A DNA stretch of 64,000 nucleotides from JANJUB01 sp031386985 (lineage in GTDB: Bacteria > Armatimonadota > Fimbriimonadia > Fimbriimonadales > Fimbriimonadaceae). The position numbers and the translations under genes were made by a program. Numbering within the stretch: position 1 is the stretch's first letter; every line of letters starts with the position of its first letter. The notes below the pieces were generated by a model, which was not told the origin of the DNA, searched no databases, and was given only the letters and a program-made list of their open reading frames with translations. Positions 9,426 through 17,440 of the stretch are shown one piece after another. Location: contig JANNCV010000020.1 in the NCBI GenBank assembly GCA_031386985.1, positions 238,315 through 302,314 of the forward strand, written 5' to 3'.

Positions 9426-11480
9426 ATGAAAAGTAGCATCTCACGCCTCTTGTGGGCCGGCCTCGTTGCCACCCTTGCCATCCCTGCGGCCCACAGTCAG
9501 ACCTCAACCGACGCTCTGCTTGTTCAAGCTGAGTCCCGCTTGCGCGCCATTTACGAACGGGATGAGTTTCGCCCCAAGCGTTTTCAAGCCGTCTGGCTGG
9601 CTGACAGTTCGGGTTACACCGTTTTGGAATCGGTGGCCGGGTCCAATGAGAGAGTGCGCGTGCGATACGATGTGGCCGATGGCAAGCGCGCGGTGTTGGA
9701 GCAAGAGCAGCCTCCAAGGCCCGGTCAGCGTTCTCCGGATGGTGCGAGCACCCTGATTTCTGAAGGCCGGAATCTATACGTCCAGCATGGGAACACGAAC
9801 GAGAAGATTTCGCTGACCAAAAGCGCCCCCGATGGCCCAGTGTCGAACCGTGGCGCCAAATGGAGCCCCGACGGAAAATGGATTGCCTTCGTGCAGTCCG
9901 ATGAATCCGATGTAAAACTCAGGTCGGTGCTGGTCCCTGGGGACCCTTCCTATCCGGGCGTCCAGCAAGATCGTTTCGCTCGGGTGGGAGGAGCAATCCA
10001 GAAACTTCGGGTGGGTGTGGTGGATGCCCTGGGAAAAGAAACTCGATGGCTTCCCATTCCCGCGCCAGCGGAAGGCTTCTATCTCGGGCCAGTGGAGTGG
10101 GCGGGAAACTCGCATGAAATCTTTCTCGAGAAGTTGAGCCGTTTCCGCAACGAACGTGAGTTGCTCCTCGCCGACCTTCGCACGGGCGCGCTGCGGCGCA
10201 TCTTCCATGAAACTGATCCGGCTTGGGTGGATGCCAGTCAGAGCAGCAACGCCGGGTGGACCTGGATTCGCGGCGGTAAGGCGTTCATCGTGCTCTCCGA
10301 AAAAGACGGGTGGCGACACGCCTATATTTATTCGCGGGATGGCAAGGAGTTGGCCCTCCTTACTCCTGGTCAATTCGACATCATTGAACGGGCGGTCGTT
10401 GATGAGGGCGGGGGCTGGTACTACTTCTATGCATCGCCCACCAACGCGACCCAAAAATATCTCTATCGCGTGCGCCTCGATGGAACCGGAGCGCCGGAAC
10501 GAGTCACGCCCGTGCACCAGCCTGGCACGCACATTTACGACTTCTCCCCGGATGCCAAGTTCGCCTTCCACACCTACACTACGTTCGACCAACCCCCGGT
10601 CACAGACCTAGTCAAGCTGTCTGACCACAAAGTCGTGCGCATGCTCGAAGATAACGAGGCCCTGCGCAAAAAGATGAAGGCGTTGGCCTCGCAGCCGACC
10701 GAGTTCTTGCAACTCGACATCGGTGGCGGCGTCGTGATGGACGCGTGGATGATCAAGCCGCCCGGATTCGACCCAACCAAGAAGTATCCCGTGTTCGTCT
10801 ACGTCTACGGGGAACCGCACGCCCAGACCGTGCTGGACGACTGGGGAAAGGCGCAAACCGAATTCAATCGCATGATAGCCGAGCTTGGTTACTTGGTGGT
10901 ATCCATTGACAACCGAGGCACGCCCGCGCCCAAGGGGGCCGCGTGGCGACGAGTCATCCACGGCAGCCTCGGCCCGCTCTCCACCGAGGAGCAGGCCGCG
11001 GCGGTTAAGGAACTGGCCCGCACCCGGTCCTACGTGGATGCGTCGCGGGTTGGCATTTGGGGCTGGAGCGGCGGGGGTTCGAACACCCTGAACGCATTGT
11101 TCCGAAAGCCGGACGTTTACCAAGTGGGAATCGCGGTCGTGGCCAAACCACAGCCCCATCTCTATAACGCCTGGTTCCAGGAGATCTACATGCAGACTCG
11201 CGAGACCAACCCGGAAGGCTACCGCCGGGCCGCGCCCATCAACTTTGCCGAAGGCTTGAAGGGCAAGCTGTTGATCATCCACGGCACGGGCGAGCGCAAC
11301 ACCCACCTACAAATCATGGAAGGTTTGGTGGACCGACTCATCGAGCTGGGCAAGCGATTCGACTACATGGCCTATCCCAATCGTGACCACGGAATACGCG
11401 AAGGCACCGGCACGTCCGTGCATGTGATGTCGCTCATCACGCGTTACCTCATCGAACACCTGCCACCCGGACCGCGATGA
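9426..11480 (+). CDS. Secreted S9 family (prolyl oligopeptidase / DPP-IV-like) peptidase
   Basis: 684 residues from the ATG at 9426, which has an AAAGGA Shine-Dalgarno sequence and a signal peptide ending near AAHSQ. The longer frame to 9324 is not needed. An N-terminal beta-propeller (DPPIV_N-like, with WSPDGKWIAF and FSPDAKFAFH blades) precedes the C-terminal alpha/beta hydrolase. The nucleophile is in GWSGGG, and the His in NRDHGIREG. The expected acid region is HGTGERN, where Asp is not obvious, so activity deserves checking. Its stop overlaps the second clpS gene by 4 bp (ATGA). Base composition is a little more GC-rich than the flanks. Confidence 0.87.
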   Translation: MKSSISRLLWAGLVATLAIPAAHSQTSTDALLVQAESRLRAIYERDEFRPKRFQAVWLADSSGYTVLESVAGSNERVRVRYDVADGKRAVLEQEQPPRPGQRSPDGASTLISEGRNLYVQHGNTNEKISLTKSAPDGPVSNRGAKWSPDGKWIAFVQSDESDVKLRSVLVPGDPSYPGVQQDRFARVGGAIQKLRVGVVDALGKETRWLPIPAPAEGFYLGPVEWAGNSHEIFLEKLSRFRNERELLLADLRTGALRRIFHETDPAWVDASQSSNAGWTWIRGGKAFIVLSEKDGWRHAYIYSRDGKELALLTPGQFDIIERAVVDEGGGWYYFYASPTNATQKYLYRVRLDGTGAPERVTPVHQPGTHIYDFSPDAKFAFHTYTTFDQPPVTDLVKLSDHKVVRMLEDNEALRKKMKALASQPTEFLQLDIGGGVVMDAWMIKPPGFDPTKKYPVFVYVYGEPHAQTVLDDWGKAQTEFNRMIAELGYLVVSIDNRGTPAPKGAAWRRVIHGSLGPLSTEEQAAAVKELARTRSYVDASRVGIWGWSGGGSNTLNALFRKPDVYQVGIAVVAKPQPHLYNAWFQEIYMQTRETNPEGYRRAAPINFAEGLKGKLLIIHGTGERNTHLQIMEGLVDRLIELGKRFDYMAYPNRDHGIREGTGTSVHVMSLITRYLIEHLPPGPR

Positions 11481-11779
11481 TGAAAGCCCAAGTTGTTGGT
11501 TCTGCGCCCGTTGAAGTCCCCGCTCGCATTGAGGAGGAATTCACTTCTCTCGCTCATTGGATTGTCACGGTTTACAATAACGAGTTCAACACCTACGACC
11601 AAGTCATCGGAATCCTCATGCTTGCTACCCAATGCGACTACGATGAGGCCGCGATTGAGACATGGGAAGTGGATCACCTCGGCAAGTCAGTCGTCCATGT
11701 TGCCGATGAAGCCGAGTGCCACCAAATCGCCCAAATCATCGCTACGATCGGGATACAGGTTGCAGTCAGTAAGGAATGA
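11477..11779 (+). CDS. ClpS-like adaptor (copy 2), pocket altered
   Basis: A 100-residue second ClpS-fold protein, coupled to the S9 peptidase by a 4-bp ATGA overlap. The core WIVTVYNNEFNTYDQVIGIL matches copy 1 and again has Asn-Asn-Glu where E. coli ClpS has Asn-Asp-Asp. In the second pocket element the motif is WEVDHLGKSVV, so the residue equivalent to His66, which contacts the substrate alpha-amino group in E. coli, is Asp. Family membership is clear; a changed degron preference or a role outside N-degron delivery is inference. Confidence 0.8.
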   Translation: MMKAQVVGSAPVEVPARIEEEFTSLAHWIVTVYNNEFNTYDQVIGILMLATQCDYDEAAIETWEVDHLGKSVVHVADEAECHQIAQIIATIGIQVAVSKE

Positions 11780-11817
11780 CCGGCGAATTTACCAGTGCTT
11801 GCAAGATCGAGCGAAAG

Positions 11818-11850
11818 ATATTCCAATAATATGTAAATATGGAATATAAT
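11818..11850 (+). promoter_or_regulatory. Promoter with inverted repeat upstream of the HTH regulator
   Basis: A perfect inverted repeat, ATATTCCA (11818-11825) and TGGAATAT (11840-11847), is separated by 14 bp. Its right arm overlaps a consensus -10 hexamer TATAAT at 11845-11850, 23 bp before the ATG of the HTH gene. This is the layout of an autoregulatory operator; no good -35 is seen. Confidence 0.55.
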
Positions 11851-11873
11851 GGGGACGTTAAGGTTGAGTTATT

Positions 11874-12509
11874 ATGCCCACAGCAAAGCACTATCCAGAA
11901 CAGCTAGAGAAATTGACGTTTAATCCGCAACAGCTAGCTGCGCTCTCATCGTCGGCTCGGGCCGAAATACTGTGGGGATTTAACAAATCGGAGCCACTTT
12001 CGGTTGCCGAAATCGCAAAATTTCTGGGCAAGTCTCCCCAAAGCGTCCATGCCCACGTAAACCATTTGGTCGAAATAGGCCTGCTCGTGGCCGTAGACGT
12101 TCGAAAGAAGCGATCTCGCGAAGAGAAGTTGTACGTGCACGCGGCACGGGGGATGTTTTCGCCCGCTCCGCCTCTTCCCAGCGAGTGCGTTGAACCCATG
12201 ACGGCCGGTTTCGCCGCTTTGATGAGGCAAGCGATACGAGAAAAGGCGAATATCTATCGGGTCCTCGAAAAGGACGCCGGATTTCAGCCCTACCACTCGT
12301 TTCGACTCGCCAGCCTAACCGTTTCCGAGTCCGACGCTTTAGCTATAAGAAATCTATTGCACGATTCTATCGCCCGCGCGACCCAGATGGGCAGCGAGGA
12401 CGGTGTTCGCGTTCGGGTTGTCGTAATGATGCTCCCTGCAGTCGGGGAATCCGAGGCATGGTACGAGCGTGTTACGGGCGAGAAAATGTCGGGTCCGGCG
12501 GAAGGATAG
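11874..12509 (+). CDS. Winged-helix (ArsR-like) transcriptional regulator
   Basis: A 211-residue protein with an N-terminal helix-turn-helix. Residues about 18-75 (LAALSSSARAEILWGF, then LSVAEIAKFLGKSPQSVHAHV and NHLVEIGLLVAVD) are the ArsR/HTH_20 pattern of helix-turn-helix plus wing. The C-terminal 120 residues resemble no sensor domain I recognise. The gene precedes a secreted beta-lactamase-fold protein on the same strand, and inverted repeats occur at both 5' ends, so local regulation is plausible. The ligand is unknown. Confidence 0.75.
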   Translation: MPTAKHYPEQLEKLTFNPQQLAALSSSARAEILWGFNKSEPLSVAEIAKFLGKSPQSVHAHVNHLVEIGLLVAVDVRKKRSREEKLYVHAARGMFSPAPPLPSECVEPMTAGFAALMRQAIREKANIYRVLEKDAGFQPYHSFRLASLTVSESDALAIRNLLHDSIARATQMGSEDGVRVRVVVMMLPAVGESEAWYERVTGEKMSGPAEG

Positions 12510-12641
12510 ATCCTCACGCGTTGATTTCTGAAAGACTGAACCCCGAAGCGCTTGACTTCCCAATCGTCGTCATATTCACTTTTTCGATGTTTTTTCAAAA
12601 CATATGGGAACAACCTCGTTGTTTGTGTCATCATATATTCA

Positions 12642-12657
12642 GAAATCCATGGATTTC
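12642..12657. promoter_or_regulatory. 16-bp perfect palindrome before the secreted hydrolase
   Basis: GAAATCCATGGATTTC is a perfect palindrome lying 10 bp upstream of the ATG at 12668, next to its GGAG ribosome-binding site. The half-site AATCCA resembles ATTCCA in the repeat before the adjacent HTH gene. It could be an operator or occlude translation; function is inference. Confidence 0.4.
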
Positions 12658-12667
12658 GGAGCATACA

Positions 12668-14317
12668 ATGAAAATGAGACAAAGCAAAACTCGACTCGGC
12701 ACTTTCCTGACCCTTGCCCTTATCGCCTCCTGCGCTAGCGCAGAAGATTACAATGGCAATCCGGCGGGCCACCTTATTCACCGACACAACACGACTGAGA
12801 TCAAAGCAATGATCGCGGACGGTTGGAGACCAACTAGTATCGGCTACGAGTCGAGCCTCAACAATGCGGGCCGCTTCCGGGTCACCTACGTAGAGAACGC
12901 AGGAAGCCATTACCAAGAGTGTCGCTTTGAAGGCGATGCAACCGCAACAACGATTCAGAACGTGCGCGCCGCTGGTTGGCGAATCGAGGATGTTGAATCC
13001 CAAGGCGCCAGCCGATATGCCGGCATCTTCATACGCAACCTAATCCAACCACAAACCACGCTCTGGTTTGCGGGCAGCACCTCGGCCAACATCCAAGCAT
13101 GGCTTACCGCAAATCCAACGTTCCGACTCTTGGAAATGGATCGCTATGGTTCGGGTGATAGCGAGCGCTTCTCGGGCGTTTACGTGAGAAACTCGGGCGG
13201 AGGCTGGGTGAGCGGTTGGGGATGGAGCCCCGACTCCACCCTAACGGCCATCAACCAATGGGCTGATGCCAACGACATGCGCGTGGTTGACCTTGATCGT
13301 GGCGCGAATGGCCGCTACGCCGCCGTGTATGAAAAGGCCGGTCCCGGTCAACGATACTACTGGTTTGGGCCGATGACGATGACTCGCGCCCTCGAAATCC
13401 TGGGCGGGATGGGCTTGCGGGCCGTAACGCTTTCCCCTCGCGTTCTGGATGGAATCACGACCTATACAATGACGGCGGTCAATAACACCAATGACCAGTC
13501 CGCTCGATTGGCCGATATGACCTGGCCGATGCACAATGGTTTCCAAGGATTCTATGTAAAACGGTTGGATTTGGGCAGTGACTCGGTAGACCTAAATGCC
13601 ACGCGGGCATTCCACCCTTCAAGTAGCATCAAAACGCTCTTCCACTACACCGGAGCAGCGACGACCCTGACGACCCAACTCAACACCCGCATGATCAGTG
13701 GTGAACTTATGCTGACGCGACATCAGGACATGATGTGGAACTCAGATAACGCCGACGCCAACTTGCTGATGGATACCTACACCATTCCTACCATTGAGGC
13801 CCTCGCTCATAACACGCTGGGTATGAGCCAGGTAACGCAACTGCGGAACCGAATGGGAACGGGCGGCCCTTACGGCAACGCTGAAATCAACGAAACTACC
13901 CTGGAGGACATGGGGATTCTCTACCAAGCAATTCAAGAAAACAACTTGGGTGTAGCGAAAGGGAACTGGTTGCGATCGAACATGCTCAACCAGACCAACT
14001 CGGGACCATGGAACGCCGTGATTCAATCCGAAAGAGTCAGCCTAGGGCTCTCGAACGCAGAATACAACGATTGGCTGAGCCGACTTCGATACGCTTTGAA
14101 GGCGGGCAACAATAGCGACGGGAATAACATCAATGGATACTGGAGTTGCTGCGGGGTAATAACGATGCCATACAAGAGCAACACCGTGATATCGAATCGG
14201 AACTACCTTTTCGGCCACTTCGTGAACCGCACCACGATCAGCTACGGTGGCTGGACCATGACAGGCGAGATGCTCCGAGAGCAGATCCGAGCCTCGATGA
14301 CGACGTTCAACTTATAG
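12668..14317 (+). CDS. Secreted serine hydrolase: tandem beta repeats plus class A beta-lactamase-like domain
   Basis: 549 residues from the ATG at 12668, chosen for its GGAG site and signal peptide (ending at SCASAED); the open frame extends upstream to 12458 but there overlaps the regulator gene. The N-terminal half has about five repeats of the bacterial tandem repeat type, each with a 'GRFRVTYVEN', 'ERFSGVYVRN' or 'GRYAAVYEK' strand. The C-terminal half has SSIK (SxxK nucleophile motif) and SDN (in WNSDNADANLL) in the right order for class A beta-lactamases and related peptidases. A KAG takes the usual KTG place. The architecture resembles polyglycine hydrolases. Substrate is unknown. A terminator follows directly. 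Confidence 0.8.
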   Translation: MKMRQSKTRLGTFLTLALIASCASAEDYNGNPAGHLIHRHNTTEIKAMIADGWRPTSIGYESSLNNAGRFRVTYVENAGSHYQECRFEGDATATTIQNVRAAGWRIEDVESQGASRYAGIFIRNLIQPQTTLWFAGSTSANIQAWLTANPTFRLLEMDRYGSGDSERFSGVYVRNSGGGWVSGWGWSPDSTLTAINQWADANDMRVVDLDRGANGRYAAVYEKAGPGQRYYWFGPMTMTRALEILGGMGLRAVTLSPRVLDGITTYTMTAVNNTNDQSARLADMTWPMHNGFQGFYVKRLDLGSDSVDLNATRAFHPSSSIKTLFHYTGAATTLTTQLNTRMISGELMLTRHQDMMWNSDNADANLLMDTYTIPTIEALAHNTLGMSQVTQLRNRMGTGGPYGNAEINETTLEDMGILYQAIQENNLGVAKGNWLRSNMLNQTNSGPWNAVIQSERVSLGLSNAEYNDWLSRLRYALKAGNNSDGNNINGYWSCCGVITMPYKSNTVISNRNYLFGHFVNRTTISYGGWTMTGEMLREQIRASMTTFNL

Positions 14318-14339
14318 TCACGTAGACAAAACAATCACC

Positions 14340-14373
14340 GATCCCGAGGCATTTGACTCGGGATCCATTTTTT
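14340..14373 (+). terminator. Rho-independent terminator
   Basis: GATCCCGAG (14340-14348) pairs perfectly with CTCGGGATC (14357-14365) across an 8-nt loop and is followed by CATTTTTT. It lies 22 bp after the stop of the beta-lactamase-like gene. Confidence 0.85.
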
Positions 14374-14420
14374 GTGCATTCGGTCTCGCCATGTCGTAAA
14401 CTGGCGTCTCGAGAGAGAGA

Positions 14421-15329
14421 ATGGGTGACAAAGTGTCTAAGTTGATTGTCTACAAGGCGAAGATTTGGAAGTGTCTGGATGAGATTGGGATGCTCTGCCT
14501 GTTCGGGGCTTTCACGGTCATGTATGTAATCGGGTTATTCGATCCGACGACCCCGCCCGCCGTCCTTGTGATGGCCGTTGTGTTTCCAGCTGGATTTCTC
14601 TATTGTCTTTACTTCCTCGCATTCCTAGTCCGGCACATTGAGATCGGCGACGGGCACCTTGTGTTGAAGTCGCTCGTCCGAAGAACTGTTTTGCCGAACG
14701 AACACATTGAAAGCATCCAAACTTTGTTGCTTGGTGGAACGTGGAGCACAATAACGATCCGGTCGAAAGATGGTCGGGATCTTGGAATCCGACTGAATTC
14801 CTACGAACTGCAGGAGGAAATTGTCAAGCAACTTGAGTCCAGAGTCTTGGCTTCGCGCGATGAATTCTTTAAAGGTCTGTTGGAGTCAGGGCGGACGTTT
14901 CGGGCGGCTGGATTCGAGGGCATTTCCGTTGTACTTGTAATATATCTGGGGGCAATGCTTGCCGTCGCCCCTTTCGAGAGGGGTTCATTTGGTCTATACG
15001 CCGCGTTGGCGACAGTTGTTGGGGTTGCGATCGGAGCTATGCGATTAATGAAGGGGCGTGGGCAGTTCGTGTCTCTTTCTGCCGATCATATTCGGGTCAG
15101 GGATGCAGAATCAAAAAGGAAGGAAATTCGGTGGTGCGATATCGAAAAGGTAAATCTAATGCGGCAGGGCCAACGCAGGAGATTACGCATGGAGCACATT
15201 GTGATCGAGGGTGGTGGCACCAAAATCGCTATCGGCGAGGCGTTTGCCGAATACCCGCTTATCAGAGATGCCATTCTCTCAAAAGTGCCAAGTCCAATCG
15301 TAGCGGATCGGCGGGGTTGCGAGGACTAG
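14421..15329 (+). CDS. Membrane protein with two helical hairpins and PH-like regions
   Basis: A 302-residue protein of unknown function. Two hydrophobic hairpins (about residues 22-70 and 170-205) are each followed by a soluble, strand-rich region. The first contains IEIGDGHLVLKSLVRRTVLPNEHIESIQ, the second VSLSADHIRVRDAESKRKEIRWCDIEKV. This internal duplication resembles bacterial PH-domain membrane proteins, where a YdbT/bPH-like domain follows two helices. It has a GAGAGA-rich site before the ATG and a TAAACT hexamer further up. Confidence 0.6.
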   Translation: MGDKVSKLIVYKAKIWKCLDEIGMLCLFGAFTVMYVIGLFDPTTPPAVLVMAVVFPAGFLYCLYFLAFLVRHIEIGDGHLVLKSLVRRTVLPNEHIESIQTLLLGGTWSTITIRSKDGRDLGIRLNSYELQEEIVKQLESRVLASRDEFFKGLLESGRTFRAAGFEGISVVLVIYLGAMLAVAPFERGSFGLYAALATVVGVAIGAMRLMKGRGQFVSLSADHIRVRDAESKRKEIRWCDIEKVNLMRQGQRRRLRMEHIVIEGGGTKIAIGEAFAEYPLIRDAILSKVPSPIVADRRGCED

Positions 15330-15363
15330 TTTCGGCTCAGAACACTTACGGTCAACCGGAGCA

Positions 15364-15475
15364 CGGACCCTTCAGTCCGCCCCCCGGTCCGTGGGCACTC
15401 AGCCCGCCGCCCAGGAAAGAGCCGTAACGACCGAGCCACAGGTCGTTACGAGTTCCGGAAACGGGCGAGACGCCC
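15364..15475. repeat. Intergenic hairpin cluster between convergent genes
   Basis: Three hairpins lie in a 147-bp convergent gap: CGGAC/GTCCG (15364-15379), a perfect 10-bp pair CGTAACGACC/GGTCGTTACG (15423-15450, 8-nt loop) and GGGCG/CGCCC (15463-15475). None has a T run. They may act as a bidirectional terminator or belong to dispersed repeats. Confidence 0.6.
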
Positions 15476-15476
15476 A

Positions 15477-16760
15477 CTAGCGATCCAAGGGGATCGCGGG
15501 CGAAGCCGCCTGAACAACCGCCTTGGTCGGTGCTGGCTCGGGTGGAGTGGTTGCCATCGGCGTGTTTTGCACCAACTGCGTCGCCAGAACCATCTGGATA
15601 ACGTTCGAAATCTGATCAACCGTCCCCGATGGCGCGCCTTGGCCGTCGGAAGAGAAGGTCACCATTTTTGCTTCGGCCAATGCGTCCGCAATCCTTGGCG
15701 CAATCGCGGGGAGCATTTCGAGCTGTTTGAGCTTGAGATAGCCATTCCCGCCTTCCGAAAGGGCGTCATTAACCAAGCGAATCGCGTCGGCTTGAGCGGC
15801 GGCGAGCATTCGGATTCGCATGGCTTCGGCTTCGGCGGCGGCGACGGTTTGGATTTTCAGTTGCTCGGAATCAGCGGTGGCTTTGGCGATCTGGGTCGCT
15901 CTTAGCTCGGCCTCACGCAGACCGCCCAGCATGACTTGCTTGGCGGTTTCGGCTTCAGCGATCTGAGCTGCATTTTCGGCGCGGCGGCGTTCGAGGTCGC
16001 GCATCTTGTCATTAACAGCCTGTTCAGCTCCAAGTTGAGCTTCCTTGGCTCGGCGTTCTTGGTCGGCAGTGACGATGTCAGCGTTGGCTTTGGCTTCAAC
16101 CGCGCTTTGTCGGCGGCGAGCTTCGGCAACTTCGCTTTGCACTTCTTTGATATTGAGAGAGTTAAAAACGAGTCCCAAATCCTGCAGTTCGCGCGAGCAG
16201 GAGCTCTTGATGATGATCGCGAGGCGGTCATCTTCTTCGGCAGGAATGCCTAATTTCGCCGGGAGAGGCGAGGTTCCCTCATCATAACTTCCCACTCGCG
16301 AGTTGAAGAGTTCGTCATGATGAAGAAGGTTAATGGCCCGGCGACCGGTGGAGGTGAGCAGGTCGGTAAGTGTGCTGGTTTGCTCCGGCACGGGCTTTGA
16401 GAAGAAGCGATTCGCGGCGGTCTGAATCATTTCGTTGCTATCGCCTACGCTAACGATGGCGCTCGCTAACACACGAACTTTGATTGGGCGTGGCTGGCCG
16501 TTGCGGTCAACGTCGGCGGTTTGGTCGGCAACTTCAAGGTCAATATTAATAGCCTTGGCCGGGATGGTTGTTCCGGTTGTAAAAATCGGAATCTCGATGG
16601 CTTTGCCGGGGCCTTTGTAAACAGTTGTCTTTCCCCGACCAGTGACAAGGCGAATCGTTCCGGCGTCAACGGTCGTCAAGAATCGGGCGACGATGACGGG
16701 AATGAGAAGTATTCCCAATACCACGAGCCCAGCGAGCAGAATAGCTAAAGTGAAATCCAT
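15477..16760 (-). CDS. Flotillin-like SPFH protein (YqiK type)
   Basis: A 427-residue membrane scaffold protein. An N-terminal membrane helix (residues 4-26) is followed by an SPFH/band-7 domain (to about 220). A long Ala/Glu/Arg-rich coiled coil with flotillin repeats (AEARRRQSAVEAKANAD, AAAEAEAMRIRMLAAAQAD) runs to about 350. Flotillins organise membrane microdomains. The gene has a TACAAT hexamer 19 nt before its ATG and sits 33 bp downstream of a YqiJ-like gene on the same strand, the same pairing as E. coli yqiJ-yqiK. Confidence 0.88.
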   Translation of the reverse strand: MDFTLAILLAGLVVLGILLIPVIVARFLTTVDAGTIRLVTGRGKTTVYKGPGKAIEIPIFTTGTTIPAKAINIDLEVADQTADVDRNGQPRPIKVRVLASAIVSVGDSNEMIQTAANRFFSKPVPEQTSTLTDLLTSTGRRAINLLHHDELFNSRVGSYDEGTSPLPAKLGIPAEEDDRLAIIIKSSCSRELQDLGLVFNSLNIKEVQSEVAEARRRQSAVEAKANADIVTADQERRAKEAQLGAEQAVNDKMRDLERRRAENAAQIAEAETAKQVMLGGLREAELRATQIAKATADSEQLKIQTVAAAEAEAMRIRMLAAAQADAIRLVNDALSEGGNGYLKLKQLEMLPAIAPRIADALAEAKMVTFSSDGQGAPSGTVDQISNVIQMVLATQLVQNTPMATTPPEPAPTKAVVQAASPAIPLDR

Positions 16761-16793
16761 AGGAACCTCTGATAACGTTATTGTACAACCGCT

Positions 16794-17414
16794 TTACTGA
16801 TCTATCGCGATTTCGCGCGAAACCCGGCAAATATTTCGTGCCGAATCTACGTCGAGGATTACCAAGCGGTCGCCCTTGGCCACGCGAATACCCGATTGAA
16901 CTTCGCCGGGCTCAAGTGTGGCGAGGATTTGGGAGGTTTGGCCGTCTAGGTTAAGTTTGATAAGACCTCGACCCTGAGCATCAAAGTTCGTGGCGGCTTC
17001 AGCGAGCTGGCTCACCGCTCCCTCTAGCCCTTCGGAAGGCTCACTCGCGTATTTCATCATGGCGCTCAGAAGAGGTTTCACGATGAGGAAGTCCATGATG
17101 AGTCCGCCCGCAACGGCCATCCCCGCCGCGATTTGCTCGTTCTTGAAAACTTTTCGGCCCACAATGCCGAGGGCACCGGCCCCCATCGCGGTTGCAAAGA
17201 AGTCTATCGGTGAGAATGACTGGAACATACTAGCCAGGCCGAACTTCGTAGGCCCCGCCTTTGCCCCTTTTGCTAGCCCTTTCGAATGCCCTTTCCCATG
17301 TCCGCGGGCGTGAACCCCTTTTCCCGCATGTCCCCGCCCCGTGCGCAACGAACCCATCGCTGCCATGATGAAAAGGCCAATGAATCCGAACACGAGCAGG
17401 ATAACGTAGAGCAA
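16794..17414 (-). CDS. YqiJ/NfeD-like membrane protein with C-terminal OB-like fold
   Basis: A 206-residue protein with an N-terminal helix, a basic Gly/Lys/His-rich cytoplasmic linker (residues about 23-55), further hydrophobic segments (about 70-115) and a soluble C-terminus (about 145-206). The C-terminus has the strand pattern of NfeD/YqiJ OB folds: GLIKLNLDGQ, SGIRVAKGDRLVILDVD. These proteins pair with flotillins, as the next gene downstream confirms. The start is TTG at 17414, with CATAAT 7 nt upstream. Confidence 0.7.
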   Translation of the reverse strand: MLYVILLVFGFIGLFIMAAMGSLRTGRGHAGKGVHARGHGKGHSKGLAKGAKAGPTKFGLASMFQSFSPIDFFATAMGAGALGIVGRKVFKNEQIAAGMAVAGGLIMDFLIVKPLLSAMMKYASEPSEGLEGAVSQLAEAATNFDAQGRGLIKLNLDGQTSQILATLEPGEVQSGIRVAKGDRLVILDVDSARNICRVSREIAIDQ

Positions 17415-17421
17415 GAGTTAT

Positions 17422-17427
17422 ATTATG
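17422..17427 (-). promoter_or_regulatory. Putative -10 element CATAAT, leaderless layout
   Basis: CATAAT on the minus strand lies 7 nt before the TTG start at 17414. No Shine-Dalgarno sequence can fit between, so a leaderless transcript is likely. Confidence 0.45.
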
Positions 17428-17440
17428 CTACGGCTTTTCA

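Noticed and set aside
9774..10592. 272-codon minus-strand frame inside the S9 peptidase gene (also 10608-11306)
   Set aside because: The plus-strand gene has signal peptide, propeller and catalytic motifs; the antisense frames arise from its GC-rich third positions.
12458..12667. Upstream extension of the beta-lactamase-like protein to 12458
   Set aside because: It overlaps the regulator gene and would bury the signal peptide 70 residues in; the ATG at 12668 has a ribosome-binding site.
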